Of a stretch of 64,000 bases of DNA, positions 24,856-32,557 are shown in pieces. Under the pieces are notes generated by a model. That model was not told the origin of the DNA and searched no databases. It saw only the letters and a program-made list of their open reading frames with translations. The position numbers and the translations under genes were made by a program. Numbering within the stretch: position 1 is the first letter of the stretch; every line of letters starts with the position of its first letter. Origin of the DNA: Bradyrhizobium sp. JYMT SZCCT0428 (GTDB taxonomy: Bacteria; Pseudomonadota; Alphaproteobacteria; Rhizobiales; Xanthobacteraceae); contig NZ_JAFCLS010000042.1 of NCBI RefSeq assembly GCF_018131075.1, positions 1-64,000 on the forward strand, given 5' to 3'.

Positions 24856-24935
24856 TGGAAACGTTATTTGAAGCACTTTACCTATTAATATTGACATCAG
24901 CGGAAACATCAAGCTCAATCGTGAAAACGTTTCCA
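24856..24935. promoter_or_regulatory. LacI-family operators and promoter of the SDR-BVMO operon
   Basis: TGGAAACGTT (24856-24865) is one half to three quarters of a LacI-family palindrome. TGAAAACGTTTCCA (24922-24935) is a nearly perfect one with the central CG. Between them lies TTGACA (24891-24896), with CTCAAT (24914-24919) 17 bp downstream as a weak -10. The right operator overlaps the expected transcription start and so would block initiation. Confidence 0.6.
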
Positions 24936-24986
24936 AGAACGGCGCCCGACCGGACCGGGAGGATTTTGCGTGAACGGGCAGAGCGC

Positions 24987-25784
24987 ATGAAACGGCGGGT
25001 CGAAGGCAAGGTCGCGCTGGTGACCGGCGCCGCCAACGGGATCGGGCGGGGCGCGGTCATCCTTCTGGCCCGCGAGGGCGCGAAGATCGTCGCGACCGAT
25101 CTGCAGGACGAGAATGGTGAACGCTTGCTGGGCGAACTACGATCGGCCGGATGCGAGGCGGAATATTTCCATCACGACGTGACCAGCGAGGATGACTGGC
25201 AGTCGGTGATAACAAAGACCAAGGCGCGGTTCGGCCGGCTCGACGTGCTCGTCAACAACGCCGGAATCGGTCTCTCCAGTCCGGTCGTCGACATGTCGCT
25301 CGCCGACTGGCGCAGGCAGGTCGCCGTCAACCTCGATGGCGTCTTCCTCGGCGTCAAAACCGCGCTTCCGCTGATGCGCGCAGGCGGTGGCGGCAGCATC
25401 ATCAATGTTTCCTCGATTGCGGGACTCAAGGCCTCGCCAAACGTATCCGGCTATTGCGCGACCAAGGGCGGCGTTCGCCTGTTCACAAAGTCCGTCGCGC
25501 TGGAATGCGCCGCCGCCAAGGACGGGGTGCGGGTCAACTCGCTTCACCCCGGCATCACCGAAACCGCGATCTGGGACACGCTGATCGGCACCGCCGAGGA
25601 GGGTTTGAATTCGGGGCCGCCGCGCGGCGCGACCCTGGACAAGCTGACCGAACGCGCGGTGCCGCTCGGTTTCAAGGCGATGCCGGAAGACATCGCGAGC
25701 GGCATTCTGTGGCTCGCTAGTGACGAGAGCCGCTACGTCACGGGCACCGAACTCGTGATCGACGGCGGCCGTTCGATCGGCTGA
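24987..25784 (+). CDS. Short-chain dehydrogenase/reductase (SDR)
   Basis: The 265-aa enzyme has TGAANGIG (13-20), NNAG (90-93), the Ser of VSSIAG (142-143), and Tyr156/Lys160 in YCATK, ending with TELVIDGGRS. It is the first gene of the LacI-controlled operon and is followed after 13 bp by a Baeyer-Villiger monooxygenase. Oxidation of a secondary (alicyclic) alcohol to the ketone consumed by that enzyme is the natural reading. The start is ATG at 24987; earlier in-frame codons run into the promoter. Confidence 0.9.
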   Translation: MKRRVEGKVALVTGAANGIGRGAVILLAREGAKIVATDLQDENGERLLGELRSAGCEAEYFHHDVTSEDDWQSVITKTKARFGRLDVLVNNAGIGLSSPVVDMSLADWRRQVAVNLDGVFLGVKTALPLMRAGGGGSIINVSSIAGLKASPNVSGYCATKGGVRLFTKSVALECAAAKDGVRVNSLHPGITETAIWDTLIGTAEEGLNSGPPRGATLDKLTERAVPLGFKAMPEDIASGILWLASDESRYVTGTELVIDGGRSIG

Positions 25785-25797
25785 CAGGAAACAGGCC

Positions 25798-27435
25798 ATG
25801 GCAACTCAGGCGAACAAGCAAGACACGGGGAATCGCGCCGAACGCGCGGCGGTCGAAGGCGATTATGACGCGGTCGTGGTCGGCGCAGGTTTTGGTGGCC
25901 TCTATGCGCTGCACCGGCTGCGCGATAAGGGCCTCTCCGTCATCGGCTTCGAAGCCGCCCCCGAAGTCGGCGGCACCTGGTACTGGAACCGCTATCCCGG
26001 CGTGCGCTGCGACGTTCCGAGCCTTTATTATTCCTACACCTGGTCGGAGGAGTTGCGGCGGGAGTGGCGCTGGTCGGAGAAATACGCCGCACGAAGCGAG
26101 ATACTGGACTACGCCAAATTCGTCGCCGATCGCTTCCAACTGCGCGACCTGCTGCGGTTTCAGACCCGCGTTGTTTCCGCCTCCTTCGATGAAGCGAGCG
26201 GGCGCTGGCTGGTGCGGACCGATCGCGGCGACCAGATCCGCGCCCGCTTCTGCATCATGGCGACAGGTGCATTGTCGGTGCCGAACAGCCCGAAGACGCC
26301 GGGGCTGGAGAGCTTTCGCGGTCCGATCTACCACACCGCCCGCTGGCCGGAACAGGAGGTCGACTTCTCCGGTCTGCGCGTCGGCGTCGTCGGCACGGGG
26401 TCATCGGGCGTGCAGGCGATTCCGCTGATCGCGGAAGCCGCCAAACACGTCGTGGTGTTCCAGCGCACACCGAATTTCTCTGTGCCGGCGCGCAACCGCG
26501 CGCTTGGGGACGAGGACTTCAAGCAGTTCGAAGCGGCCTTTCCGGCCTACTGCGAGAGCCTCGCAAGTCCGAATGCCGGCCGCGTAAATTCGTCAGCGTT
26601 CGAGGCGCCGATACCCTCGCGCGACGAACAATGGCGGCGCTACGAGGAGCTTTGGCAGGAAGGAGGCGGCGGGTTTTTGCTGTCGTTCCCGAACCTCCTG
26701 ACCCATGAGGCCGTCAACGACGTCGCCTGCGATTTCGTGCGCGAGAAGATCCGCCAGATCGTCAAAAACCCCACAACCGCCGCGGCGCTGAGCCCTTCGG
26801 GATATCCATTGGGCGTCAAACGCATCTGCGTCGATACAAATTATTACGAGACCTTCAACCGCGACAATGTCGAACTGGTGAATCTCAAGGAAGAACCGCT
26901 CGAAGCGCTGACGGCGGACGGCGTCAAGACCTCGGCGCGCCAGTTCGATTTGGACGCGCTGGTGTTCGCGACCGGCTTCGACGCCATCACCGGCGCGCTG
27001 TTCGCGATGGATATTCGCGGACGAAATGAGCTTCGTCTGCAGGACGCGTGGGCCGAGGGACCGCGCGCCTATCTCGGCATCGCCGTGGCTGACTTTCCCA
27101 ACCTGTTCATCATCACCGGACCCGGCAGTCCGTCGGTGATCGGCAACATGATCAACGCCTGCGAACAGCATGTCGACTGGCTGACCGACTGCATCGACCA
27201 TATGCGCGCGCAGGATTTTCGGATCATTGAGCCCGATCCCGCAGCCGAGCGCGCCTGGATGGCGCATGTCGCCGAGATGGCCGAACGCACGTTGTTTCCG
27301 AAAGCGGACTCCTGGTACCTCGGCGCGAACATCGCCGGAAAACCGCGCGTTTTCATGCCCTATGTCGGGGAAGGTTACCGGCACCGCTGCGCGCAGATCG
27401 CCGCGCGCGGATATGAAGGTTTTCACCTGACCTGA
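25798..27435 (+). CDS. Type I Baeyer-Villiger monooxygenase (cyclohexanone-monooxygenase-like)
   Basis: The 545-aa FAD/NADPH enzyme has two Rossmann motifs, GAGFGG (29-34) and GTGSSG (199-204). Between them is the fingerprint FRGPIYHTARWP (173-184), which fits FxGxxxHxxxW[P/D] of type I BVMOs. It also has GGTWYWNRYPG near 58-68, typical of cyclohexanone and phenylacetone monooxygenases. These insert oxygen beside a carbonyl to make an ester or lactone. It lies in an operon with an SDR upstream and VOC and CMD genes downstream. No lactone hydrolase is in the window. Confidence 0.93.
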   Translation: MATQANKQDTGNRAERAAVEGDYDAVVVGAGFGGLYALHRLRDKGLSVIGFEAAPEVGGTWYWNRYPGVRCDVPSLYYSYTWSEELRREWRWSEKYAARSEILDYAKFVADRFQLRDLLRFQTRVVSASFDEASGRWLVRTDRGDQIRARFCIMATGALSVPNSPKTPGLESFRGPIYHTARWPEQEVDFSGLRVGVVGTGSSGVQAIPLIAEAAKHVVVFQRTPNFSVPARNRALGDEDFKQFEAAFPAYCESLASPNAGRVNSSAFEAPIPSRDEQWRRYEELWQEGGGGFLLSFPNLLTHEAVNDVACDFVREKIRQIVKNPTTAAALSPSGYPLGVKRICVDTNYYETFNRDNVELVNLKEEPLEALTADGVKTSARQFDLDALVFATGFDAITGALFAMDIRGRNELRLQDAWAEGPRAYLGIAVADFPNLFIITGPGSPSVIGNMINACEQHVDWLTDCIDHMRAQDFRIIEPDPAAERAWMAHVAEMAERTLFPKADSWYLGANIAGKPRVFMPYVGEGYRHRCAQIAARGYEGFHLT

Positions 27436-27501
27436 GGCGCGGAAGCGGAAACAACGTCAGGCGCAACAGGTGGGCGAATGCCGCCGACAACGGAGGGTAA
27501 C

Positions 27502-28035
27502 ATGAGCCGCATTTTTGGCGCCGTCTGTCAGAACGGATATGTGGTGCGTGACATCCGCGCTGCGATGGATCACTGGATCAACGTGATGGGCGTCGGGCCC
27601 TGGTTCTACATCGACCGGGTCAAGACCGACTATTTCCGCCACCGCGGTGCCGAGTCCGGCGTGGAGATGAGTATCGCGCTCGCCAATTCCGGCGATCTTC
27701 AGATCGAACTGATCCAGCAACGGAATGACGCACCCTCCATGTACAGGGAGTTTCTCGATTCCGGGCGCGAAGGCATGCAGCACATGTCGTACTGGACGAG
27801 GGATTATCAGGCGCTCTACGACCGCGCGCTGTCGCTGGGCTACAAGGTCGGGCACGAAGGTCAGATCGGCGGCGAGCACGGCCGCTTCTGCTATTTCGAT
27901 ACGGAATCCCATCCCGGCACCATCGTCGAGATCTCCGACATCAGCGGTGGCAAGGGACGGTTCTTCGAGCATATCAAGCAGATCGCGGCCACCTGGGACG
28001 GCTCCGATCCGATCCGCGAAGTCAGGGCGCGCTGA
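27502..28035 (+). CDS. VOC (glyoxalase/dioxygenase fold) protein
   Basis: The 177-aa protein has the beta-alpha-beta-beta-beta VOC layout starting at QNGYVVRDIRAAMDHWINV. A likely metal site is in the second half (HMSYWT and the Glu of IVEISD). Its resemblance is to uncharacterised VOC proteins in ring-degradation clusters rather than to glyoxalase I. GGAGGG lies close before the ATG at 27502, which sets the start. It follows the BVMO by 66 bp and precedes the CMD-family gene by 45 bp in the same operon. Substrate unknown. Confidence 0.85.
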   Translation: MSRIFGAVCQNGYVVRDIRAAMDHWINVMGVGPWFYIDRVKTDYFRHRGAESGVEMSIALANSGDLQIELIQQRNDAPSMYREFLDSGREGMQHMSYWTRDYQALYDRALSLGYKVGHEGQIGGEHGRFCYFDTESHPGTIVEISDISGGKGRFFEHIKQIAATWDGSDPIREVRAR

Positions 28036-28080
28036 GCCGCCGGTCAACGTCGAAAAAACAGCAAACACAAGGAAACGCAC

Positions 28081-28653
28081 ATGGCCAGATTACCCCTGAT
28101 CGACCCCGAGAAGACCAGCGGCGACACCCGCACGGCGTTCGACAGGATGCCGGTGAAGCTGAACATCTTCCGGATGCTGGCGCATGCCGAGACCAATTTT
28201 ATTCCCGCGATGCGCTTCGCCAATTCCATCCTGCACAAGCAGAAGCTCAGCCACGCCAATCGCGAATTGCTCATTCTGCAGGCCGCGCAGCGGGAAGGCG
28301 GCGCCTATGAATGGCGCCAGCATGTCCCGATCGCGCTCGGGGTCGGCGTCACGCAGCCGCAGATCGACTGCATCGAACAGGGCAATTACGCCGACGCCGC
28401 GTTCAATGCAGCCGAACAGGCGCTGCTGGCCTTTGGCCGGGAAGTGGTCGACAATGTGCGTGTGCCTGAGCCGGTGTTTGCCGGGATGCGCGCGCATTTC
28501 AGCGAGCAGGAGATCGTCGAATCGATCATGACGATCGGTTTCTACATGATGATGGCGCGCCTGACCGAGGCGACCGAGACCGACCTCGATCCTGCCGCCG
28601 GGATGACCGTTTACGAGAGCAGCAAGCGCGGGAAGGCCGCCTCTGCGGATTGA
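28081..28653 (+). CDS. Carboxymuconolactone decarboxylase family protein
   Basis: The 190-aa helical protein has the CMD/AhpD-like core with LSHANRELLILQAAQREGG and EWRQHVPIALGVGV, where the Glu and His are the usual proton-relay pair. There is no CxxC pair, so it is not an AhpD-type peroxidase. Relatives beside monooxygenases often act on lactones, though few are proven. AAGGAAA precedes the ATG. It lies between the VOC gene and the DOPA-dioxygenase-like gene, with 45 and 60 bp gaps. Confidence 0.88.
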   Translation: MARLPLIDPEKTSGDTRTAFDRMPVKLNIFRMLAHAETNFIPAMRFANSILHKQKLSHANRELLILQAAQREGGAYEWRQHVPIALGVGVTQPQIDCIEQGNYADAAFNAAEQALLAFGREVVDNVRVPEPVFAGMRAHFSEQEIVESIMTIGFYMMMARLTEATETDLDPAAGMTVYESSKRGKAASAD

Positions 28654-28713
28654 CCGCGCCCTCGGCACCAGCGATCATCGCGACCGGTTTGAACGGTAGG
28701 CGGAGCGGTTGGG

Positions 28714-29139
28714 ATGAGCGAGTTGCCGGAGAAGGATGGTCCGCGACCCCTGAGCGAGATCGCCAGCTACCACGCCCATATCTATTACGATCCGGCGGCG
28801 ACGCGGGGCGAGGCCGAGCAGTTGCGCGGCTGGATCGGCGAGCGCTTTTCGGTGACGCTCGGCCGGTGGCACGACGTCAAGGTCGGCCCCCACGATCGGG
28901 CGATGTACCAGGTGGCCTTTGCCAAGGAGGTGTTCCCTGAACTGGTGCCCTGGCTGATGCTGAATCATGGCAGGCTGAGCGTTCTGGTCCACCCGAACAC
29001 GACCAATCCGCGCCGCGACCATCTTGCCGATCCGATCTGGATCGGGCCCGCGCTATCGGTGCATGCGGACAAGCTGCCGGAAGATTCCGAGCTGGAACAG
29101 GCGCCTGCGCCGAATACCAGCCCGACGCTCCGGCCCTGA
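28714..29139 (+). CDS. DOPA 4,5-dioxygenase-family protein
   Basis: The 141-aa protein has the short DOPA dioxygenase pattern: YHAHIYYDP (19-27) and GPHDRAMYQVAF, then LNHGRLSVLVHPNT and RRDHL. The several His residues would bind non-haem iron. Such proteins extradiol-cleave catechols, or act as small dioxygenase-like enzymes of unknown substrate. GGAG precedes the ATG. It is the last gene of the run that starts with the SDR at 24987, suggesting ring chemistry in the same pathway. Confidence 0.85.
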   Translation: MSELPEKDGPRPLSEIASYHAHIYYDPAATRGEAEQLRGWIGERFSVTLGRWHDVKVGPHDRAMYQVAFAKEVFPELVPWLMLNHGRLSVLVHPNTTNPRRDHLADPIWIGPALSVHADKLPEDSELEQAPAPNTSPTLRP

Positions 29140-29337
29140 GCGTGCCTTCATTAATGTCACACCTGGAACCGGCGGCTGTTTACCAAGATTACCCGAGTCG
29201 CTGCGGTTTCGATTGGTGACCCTAGCCGTGGTCCGGTGTCTCGATTATGCCTTACTTTGAATTGCATTATATTTGGGCTTATTCGGTGAATCCCTTGCGG
29301 CATCAGGTCTGATTCCGAAGCGCCGAGCCGGGGACGG

Positions 29338-30327
29338 ATGGATAACAGGACCACCAGCACGACCGGGCCTGATTCGAGCCGCGGTTTTCCATGGATCGGC
29401 AAGGCCGCCTTCGCCGCTGCCTTGCTCGTGGTGACGTCGGCGCTGGCCGCCTGGTCGATGAATGTTGATCTCGTTGCCTGGCTACGAAATCCACAAGCCG
29501 CCAAAAGCGCCGGCGCATTCTCGTTCGATGACAGGTTCGGATCGGGCTCGGCGCGCAACGCGCCGTCGATCAGGTATCCCTCGCGTCCCGTCTTCCGTCC
29601 GGCGCGAACGGATTTCGACGCCGAGTTTGGTCACATCGAAAGCCAGCTGGCCGAGCTGTCGCCGGATGCGCAGGCCGACCAGCCCGCCTCGCCGTCCGGG
29701 CCCGCGATTCCGCTGCCGAGGTCGCGGCCGGCCGAAGCCAGTCTGGCGCTCAGGGTTGATCCGTCGCCGCCTCCGCCGGCCCGGTCGGATGACCGGACCA
29801 TGTTCCAGAAGCTGGCCGATATGGTGCCGATGCGCTTTACGCTCGCGTCGTTGACGCCGGGCGACGGCTTGTTCGTCAACAAGCCGGATCTCGGCGCGCT
29901 CGGATATGACAACTTTACCGCCGTCTACGACATCTCAGCGCGGACCGTTTATATGCCGAACGGCGCCAAGCTCGAGGCGCATTCAGGCCTCGGCGGCCTG
30001 ATGGACAATCCAGCCTCGGTCGCCATGCGCATGGTCGGGGCGACGCCGCCGAACGTCTATGATCTGAAGCCGCGGGAGAAGCTGTTTCACGGTGTCGCGG
30101 CGCTTCGCATGACGCCGGTGGGTGATGCCGACACCCTCGGACGAACCGGATTGCTGGTGCACTCCTACCTGCTCGGGCCCAACGGCGATTCCAACGGCTG
30201 CGTCTCGATCAAGGAATACGACAAGTTCCTGCAGGCCTATCGAAACGGGCAGGTCAAGCGCCTCGTCGTGGTGCCGAGCCTGAGTGAGGGCTTGACCGCG
30301 TCGCGACGTTCGACGTCGCCATCATGA
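29338..30327 (+). CDS. Membrane-anchored DUF2778 (Tlde1-type L,D-transpeptidase-like) protein
   Basis: The 329-aa protein has one N-terminal membrane segment (about 22-42, KAAFAAALLVVTSALAAW) and a Pro/Ser-rich linker to about residue 160. The C-terminal DUF2778 domain has TVYMPNG, HSGLGG, LLVHSYLL and the Ser-x-Gly-Cys motif in SNGCVSIKEYDKF. The His and Cys are those expected of L,D-transpeptidase-like catalysis on peptidoglycan. Tlde1 proteins are type VI effectors elsewhere, but no type VI genes are here and the membrane anchor suggests a housekeeping cell-wall role. It overlaps the next gene by four bases. Confidence 0.82.
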   Translation: MDNRTTSTTGPDSSRGFPWIGKAAFAAALLVVTSALAAWSMNVDLVAWLRNPQAAKSAGAFSFDDRFGSGSARNAPSIRYPSRPVFRPARTDFDAEFGHIESQLAELSPDAQADQPASPSGPAIPLPRSRPAEASLALRVDPSPPPPARSDDRTMFQKLADMVPMRFTLASLTPGDGLFVNKPDLGALGYDNFTAVYDISARTVYMPNGAKLEAHSGLGGLMDNPASVAMRMVGATPPNVYDLKPREKLFHGVAALRMTPVGDADTLGRTGLLVHSYLLGPNGDSNGCVSIKEYDKFLQAYRNGQVKRLVVVPSLSEGLTASRRSTSPS

Positions 30328-30587
30328 TTGCGAATAACGTCTCCAATTCCGATACGCCGCTGCGGGCCACGTTCAAGATCAGTTTGAACGGCAAGACGGT
30401 ATCGATCGGTACCGTCGGCCAGGCCTATCAGTTTATCACCAATCTGAGCTCGGTCGAATGGATCGAGTTCAAGTCGTTGCACGCCGATGCGGTCCGTACG
30501 CTGCGAGGCGCCGCTGACAATGCGATGCTGACGGTGCAGGCGACCGCCGCGTTGCGCGCGCTGTTCGTTCGCGCCAAGCTGCTTTGA
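30324..30587 (+). CDS. Small DUF982-like protein
   Basis: The 87-aa soluble protein has a GQAYQFITN block, the HADAVRTLRGAAD helix and a C-terminal ALRALFVRAKLL. The order and spacing resemble DUF982 proteins, which are frequent in Rhizobiales and of unknown function. Its ATG overlaps the stop of the DUF2778 gene by four bases (ATGA), so it is translated from the same message. Family assignment is from memory of the pattern and is tentative. Confidence 0.6.
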   Translation: MIANNVSNSDTPLRATFKISLNGKTVSIGTVGQAYQFITNLSSVEWIEFKSLHADAVRTLRGAADNAMLTVQATAALRALFVRAKLL

Positions 30588-30679
30588 CGATGTAGCCCCA
30601 TAAGAGCTATCATTTTCGTTGGCCATCTCGCGGCGTGGCCAGTCATTTCAGATCGATTTTTATCAAGGATGGCAGCTGC

Positions 30680-31072
30680 ATGAGTCTGGGTGACATTCGC
30701 AATCTCGACTACACCATTCTGCTGTGTTCGAAGATGCAGGAGACCAGGCAGTTCTATCTCGACGTGATGGGCTTTCCGCTCGCTCACGACAGTGAGAACT
30801 GGGTCAGCTTTCAGGTCGGCTCCGCGCTGCTCACCTTGAGGCCGCGCGGTCCCTGGGCTGCGTGGCACGATGGTCCGTTTGCTCCCGGCTCGGCTGCGGT
30901 CCAGCTCGCCTTCCGGGTTGCGCCGCATCTGATCGATCCCTGTTATGCGACGTTGCAATCCAAGGGGGTGACGATCCTGAGCCCGCCCCGGGACATACCG
31001 AGCTGGCACCATCGTGCGCTGTTCTTCCGCGACCCCGAGGACAACGTCATCGAACTCTACGCCGAGGTATAG
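30680..31072 (+). CDS. VOC family protein (glyoxalase/bleomycin-resistance type)
   Basis: The 130-aa protein contains the paired beta-alpha-beta-beta-beta modules of the VOC fold, from RNLDYTILLCSKMQETRQFY to FFRDPEDNVIELYAEV, with the usual terminal metal-ligand Glu. AAGGA is placed about ten bases before the ATG at 30680; a start at 30635 would add 15 non-family residues. It is followed by a dispersed inverted-repeat element. It is short and monomodular, so probably dimeric. The substrate cannot be inferred. Confidence 0.83.
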   Translation: MSLGDIRNLDYTILLCSKMQETRQFYLDVMGFPLAHDSENWVSFQVGSALLTLRPRGPWAAWHDGPFAPGSAAVQLAFRVAPHLIDPCYATLQSKGVTILSPPRDIPSWHHRALFFRDPEDNVIELYAEV

Positions 31073-31088
31073 GTCCTTGCAGGTCTCT

Positions 31089-31184
31089 CGTCATCCTGAG
31101 GTGCGCGCCCTTGCGCGCCTCGAAGGATGAATGTGCCCGTGGCCCATCCTTCGAGGCTCGCTACGCTCGCACCTCAGGATGACG
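31089..31184. repeat. Dispersed nested inverted-repeat element
   Basis: Ends CGTCATCCTGAGGTGCG (31089-31105) and CGCACCTCAGGATGACG (31168-31184) are perfect 17-bp inverted repeats. Inside, GCCTCGAAGGATG (31117-31129) pairs with CATCCTTCGAGGC (31145-31157). The whole could fold into one long branched hairpin. Sequences of this look are abundant between genes in Bradyrhizobium relatives. It lies between the ends of two convergent genes. Confidence 0.8.
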
Positions 31185-31216
31185 GGAGCGTTCAATCAAC
31201 CGAAACACGCCACACC

Positions 31217-32257
31217 TTAGCTGATCTCTTTGCGCACGATCGCAGCTGCCTCGCACATCGCCTTCAGCTTTCCGAATGCGACGTGGCGCGGCATGTATTT
31301 CATGCCGCAATCGGGCGCCACCACCAGGCGTTCGGCCGCGACATGCTTGAGGCCGTTGCGGATGCGATCGGCGACGATGGCGGCCGTCTCGATCTCGGGA
31401 TTACCGAGATCAAGCACGCCCAGCATGATCTTCTTCGATGAGAGATCCTTGAGCACACCGAGATCGAGCTTCGGCTGCGCGGCCTCGATCGAAATCTGTT
31501 CGGCGCTGGTGTCGGCGAGTTCGGCGAGGAACGAATAACCCGCCGGCTTGGTCGAACCCGGCACGACCGCGGCATAGCCGAAGCACAGATGCACGACCGT
31601 CGGCACAGTGATGCCGGCCAATGCGCGGTTGATGGCCTTGACGGCATAGCGCCTTGCGAGGTCCGGATTGTTGCGGACCCAGGGCTCGTCGAGCTGGATC
31701 ACGTCGGCGCCGGCCTTTTGCAGGTCCAGTGCTTCGGCGTTGACGGCTTCCGCAAACGCCATCGCGAGTTCTTCGTCGTCCTTGTAGAACTCGTTCCTGG
31801 CCTGCTGGCTCATCGTAAACGGGCCGGGCAGCGTGATCTTGGCCGCGCGGTCGGTGTTCTTGCGCAGGAATTCCATGTCGTGGAGCTCGACCGGGCCGTT
31901 GCGCTTCACCGGGCCGACCACGCGCGGCACGGGCGTCGCATGTCCGCTGCGCGAGGTGATCATCGCCGGTTTCTCGTCATCTATGCCTTCAAGCGCGGTC
32001 GCAAACCGGTTGGAATAGCTTTCGCGGCGGATTTCGCCGTCGGTGACCACGTCGATGCCGGCGCGCTCCATGTCTCTGACGGCGACGATGGTGGCGTCGT
32101 CCTGCGCTTCCTGCAGATGCTGCGGCGGCAGCCGCCACATCGCATGCATGCGCGTACGCGGAACCACCTTCGACAGCATCGCGCGGTCCACCAGCCATTC
32201 CGGTTGCGGATAGCTTCCGACCACCGTGGTCGGCAGCAAATGCCTCGGCAGGTTCAT
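31217..32257 (-). CDS. Cobalamin-independent methionine synthase-like (MetE C-terminal family) protein
   Basis: The 346-aa protein corresponds to the catalytic C-terminal half of MetE. It has the TTVVGSYPQPEWL start, DVVTDGEIRRESY, IQLDEPWV, VVHLCFGY (His-x-Cys zinc ligands) and APDCGMKYMP (third zinc Cys). It lacks the N-terminal half needed for methyltetrahydrofolate binding in full MetE. Such short forms act on other methyl donors or are core methionine synthases. AAGGAG lies six bases before the ATG. It is transcribed alone leftwards, with a 300-bp upstream region shared with the glucosidase gene. Confidence 0.87.
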   Translation of the reverse strand: MNLPRHLLPTTVVGSYPQPEWLVDRAMLSKVVPRTRMHAMWRLPPQHLQEAQDDATIVAVRDMERAGIDVVTDGEIRRESYSNRFATALEGIDDEKPAMITSRSGHATPVPRVVGPVKRNGPVELHDMEFLRKNTDRAAKITLPGPFTMSQQARNEFYKDDEELAMAFAEAVNAEALDLQKAGADVIQLDEPWVRNNPDLARRYAVKAINRALAGITVPTVVHLCFGYAAVVPGSTKPAGYSFLAELADTSAEQISIEAAQPKLDLGVLKDLSSKKIMLGVLDLGNPEIETAAIVADRIRNGLKHVAAERLVVAPDCGMKYMPRHVAFGKLKAMCEAAAIVRKEIS

Positions 32258-32557
32258 CACGATCTCCTTGCTCTTGTTGTTGTCGCGTCGGTCCTCTTGC
32301 AGGCGGTGGCGATCATGGCTTTTCACCTCATCGATGGCATCATAATTGCCCAATCGGATGCCTGGATAGGGCCTAGTGTCGCTTCGCGCCGCGAGAACGG
32401 GAGAAAACCGTCGACTTCCGATCGCAACAGGAACAGAGTCGTTTTGCCGCTGCTCGTCGCAATCCGTCGGGTTGACGCGGTGGATAGGTGGACGAGTTTG
32501 ACGACCTCACGTGATCAGTAAACGGCAACCGGCGCGCCTGCCAAACGCGGTGTCGGC
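32258..32557. promoter_or_regulatory. Divergent promoter region between MetE-like and GH13 genes
   Basis: There is no gene in these 300 bases. A GGAAC at 32430-32434 is not followed by CGTT at the right distance, so no EcfG promoter is proposed. No riboswitch-like structure was recognised upstream of the MetE-like gene. Confidence 0.35.

Noticed and set aside
32430..32454. GGAAC upstream of the GH13 gene as an EcfG promoter
   Set aside because: No CGTT-like element occurs 16-17 bases downstream.
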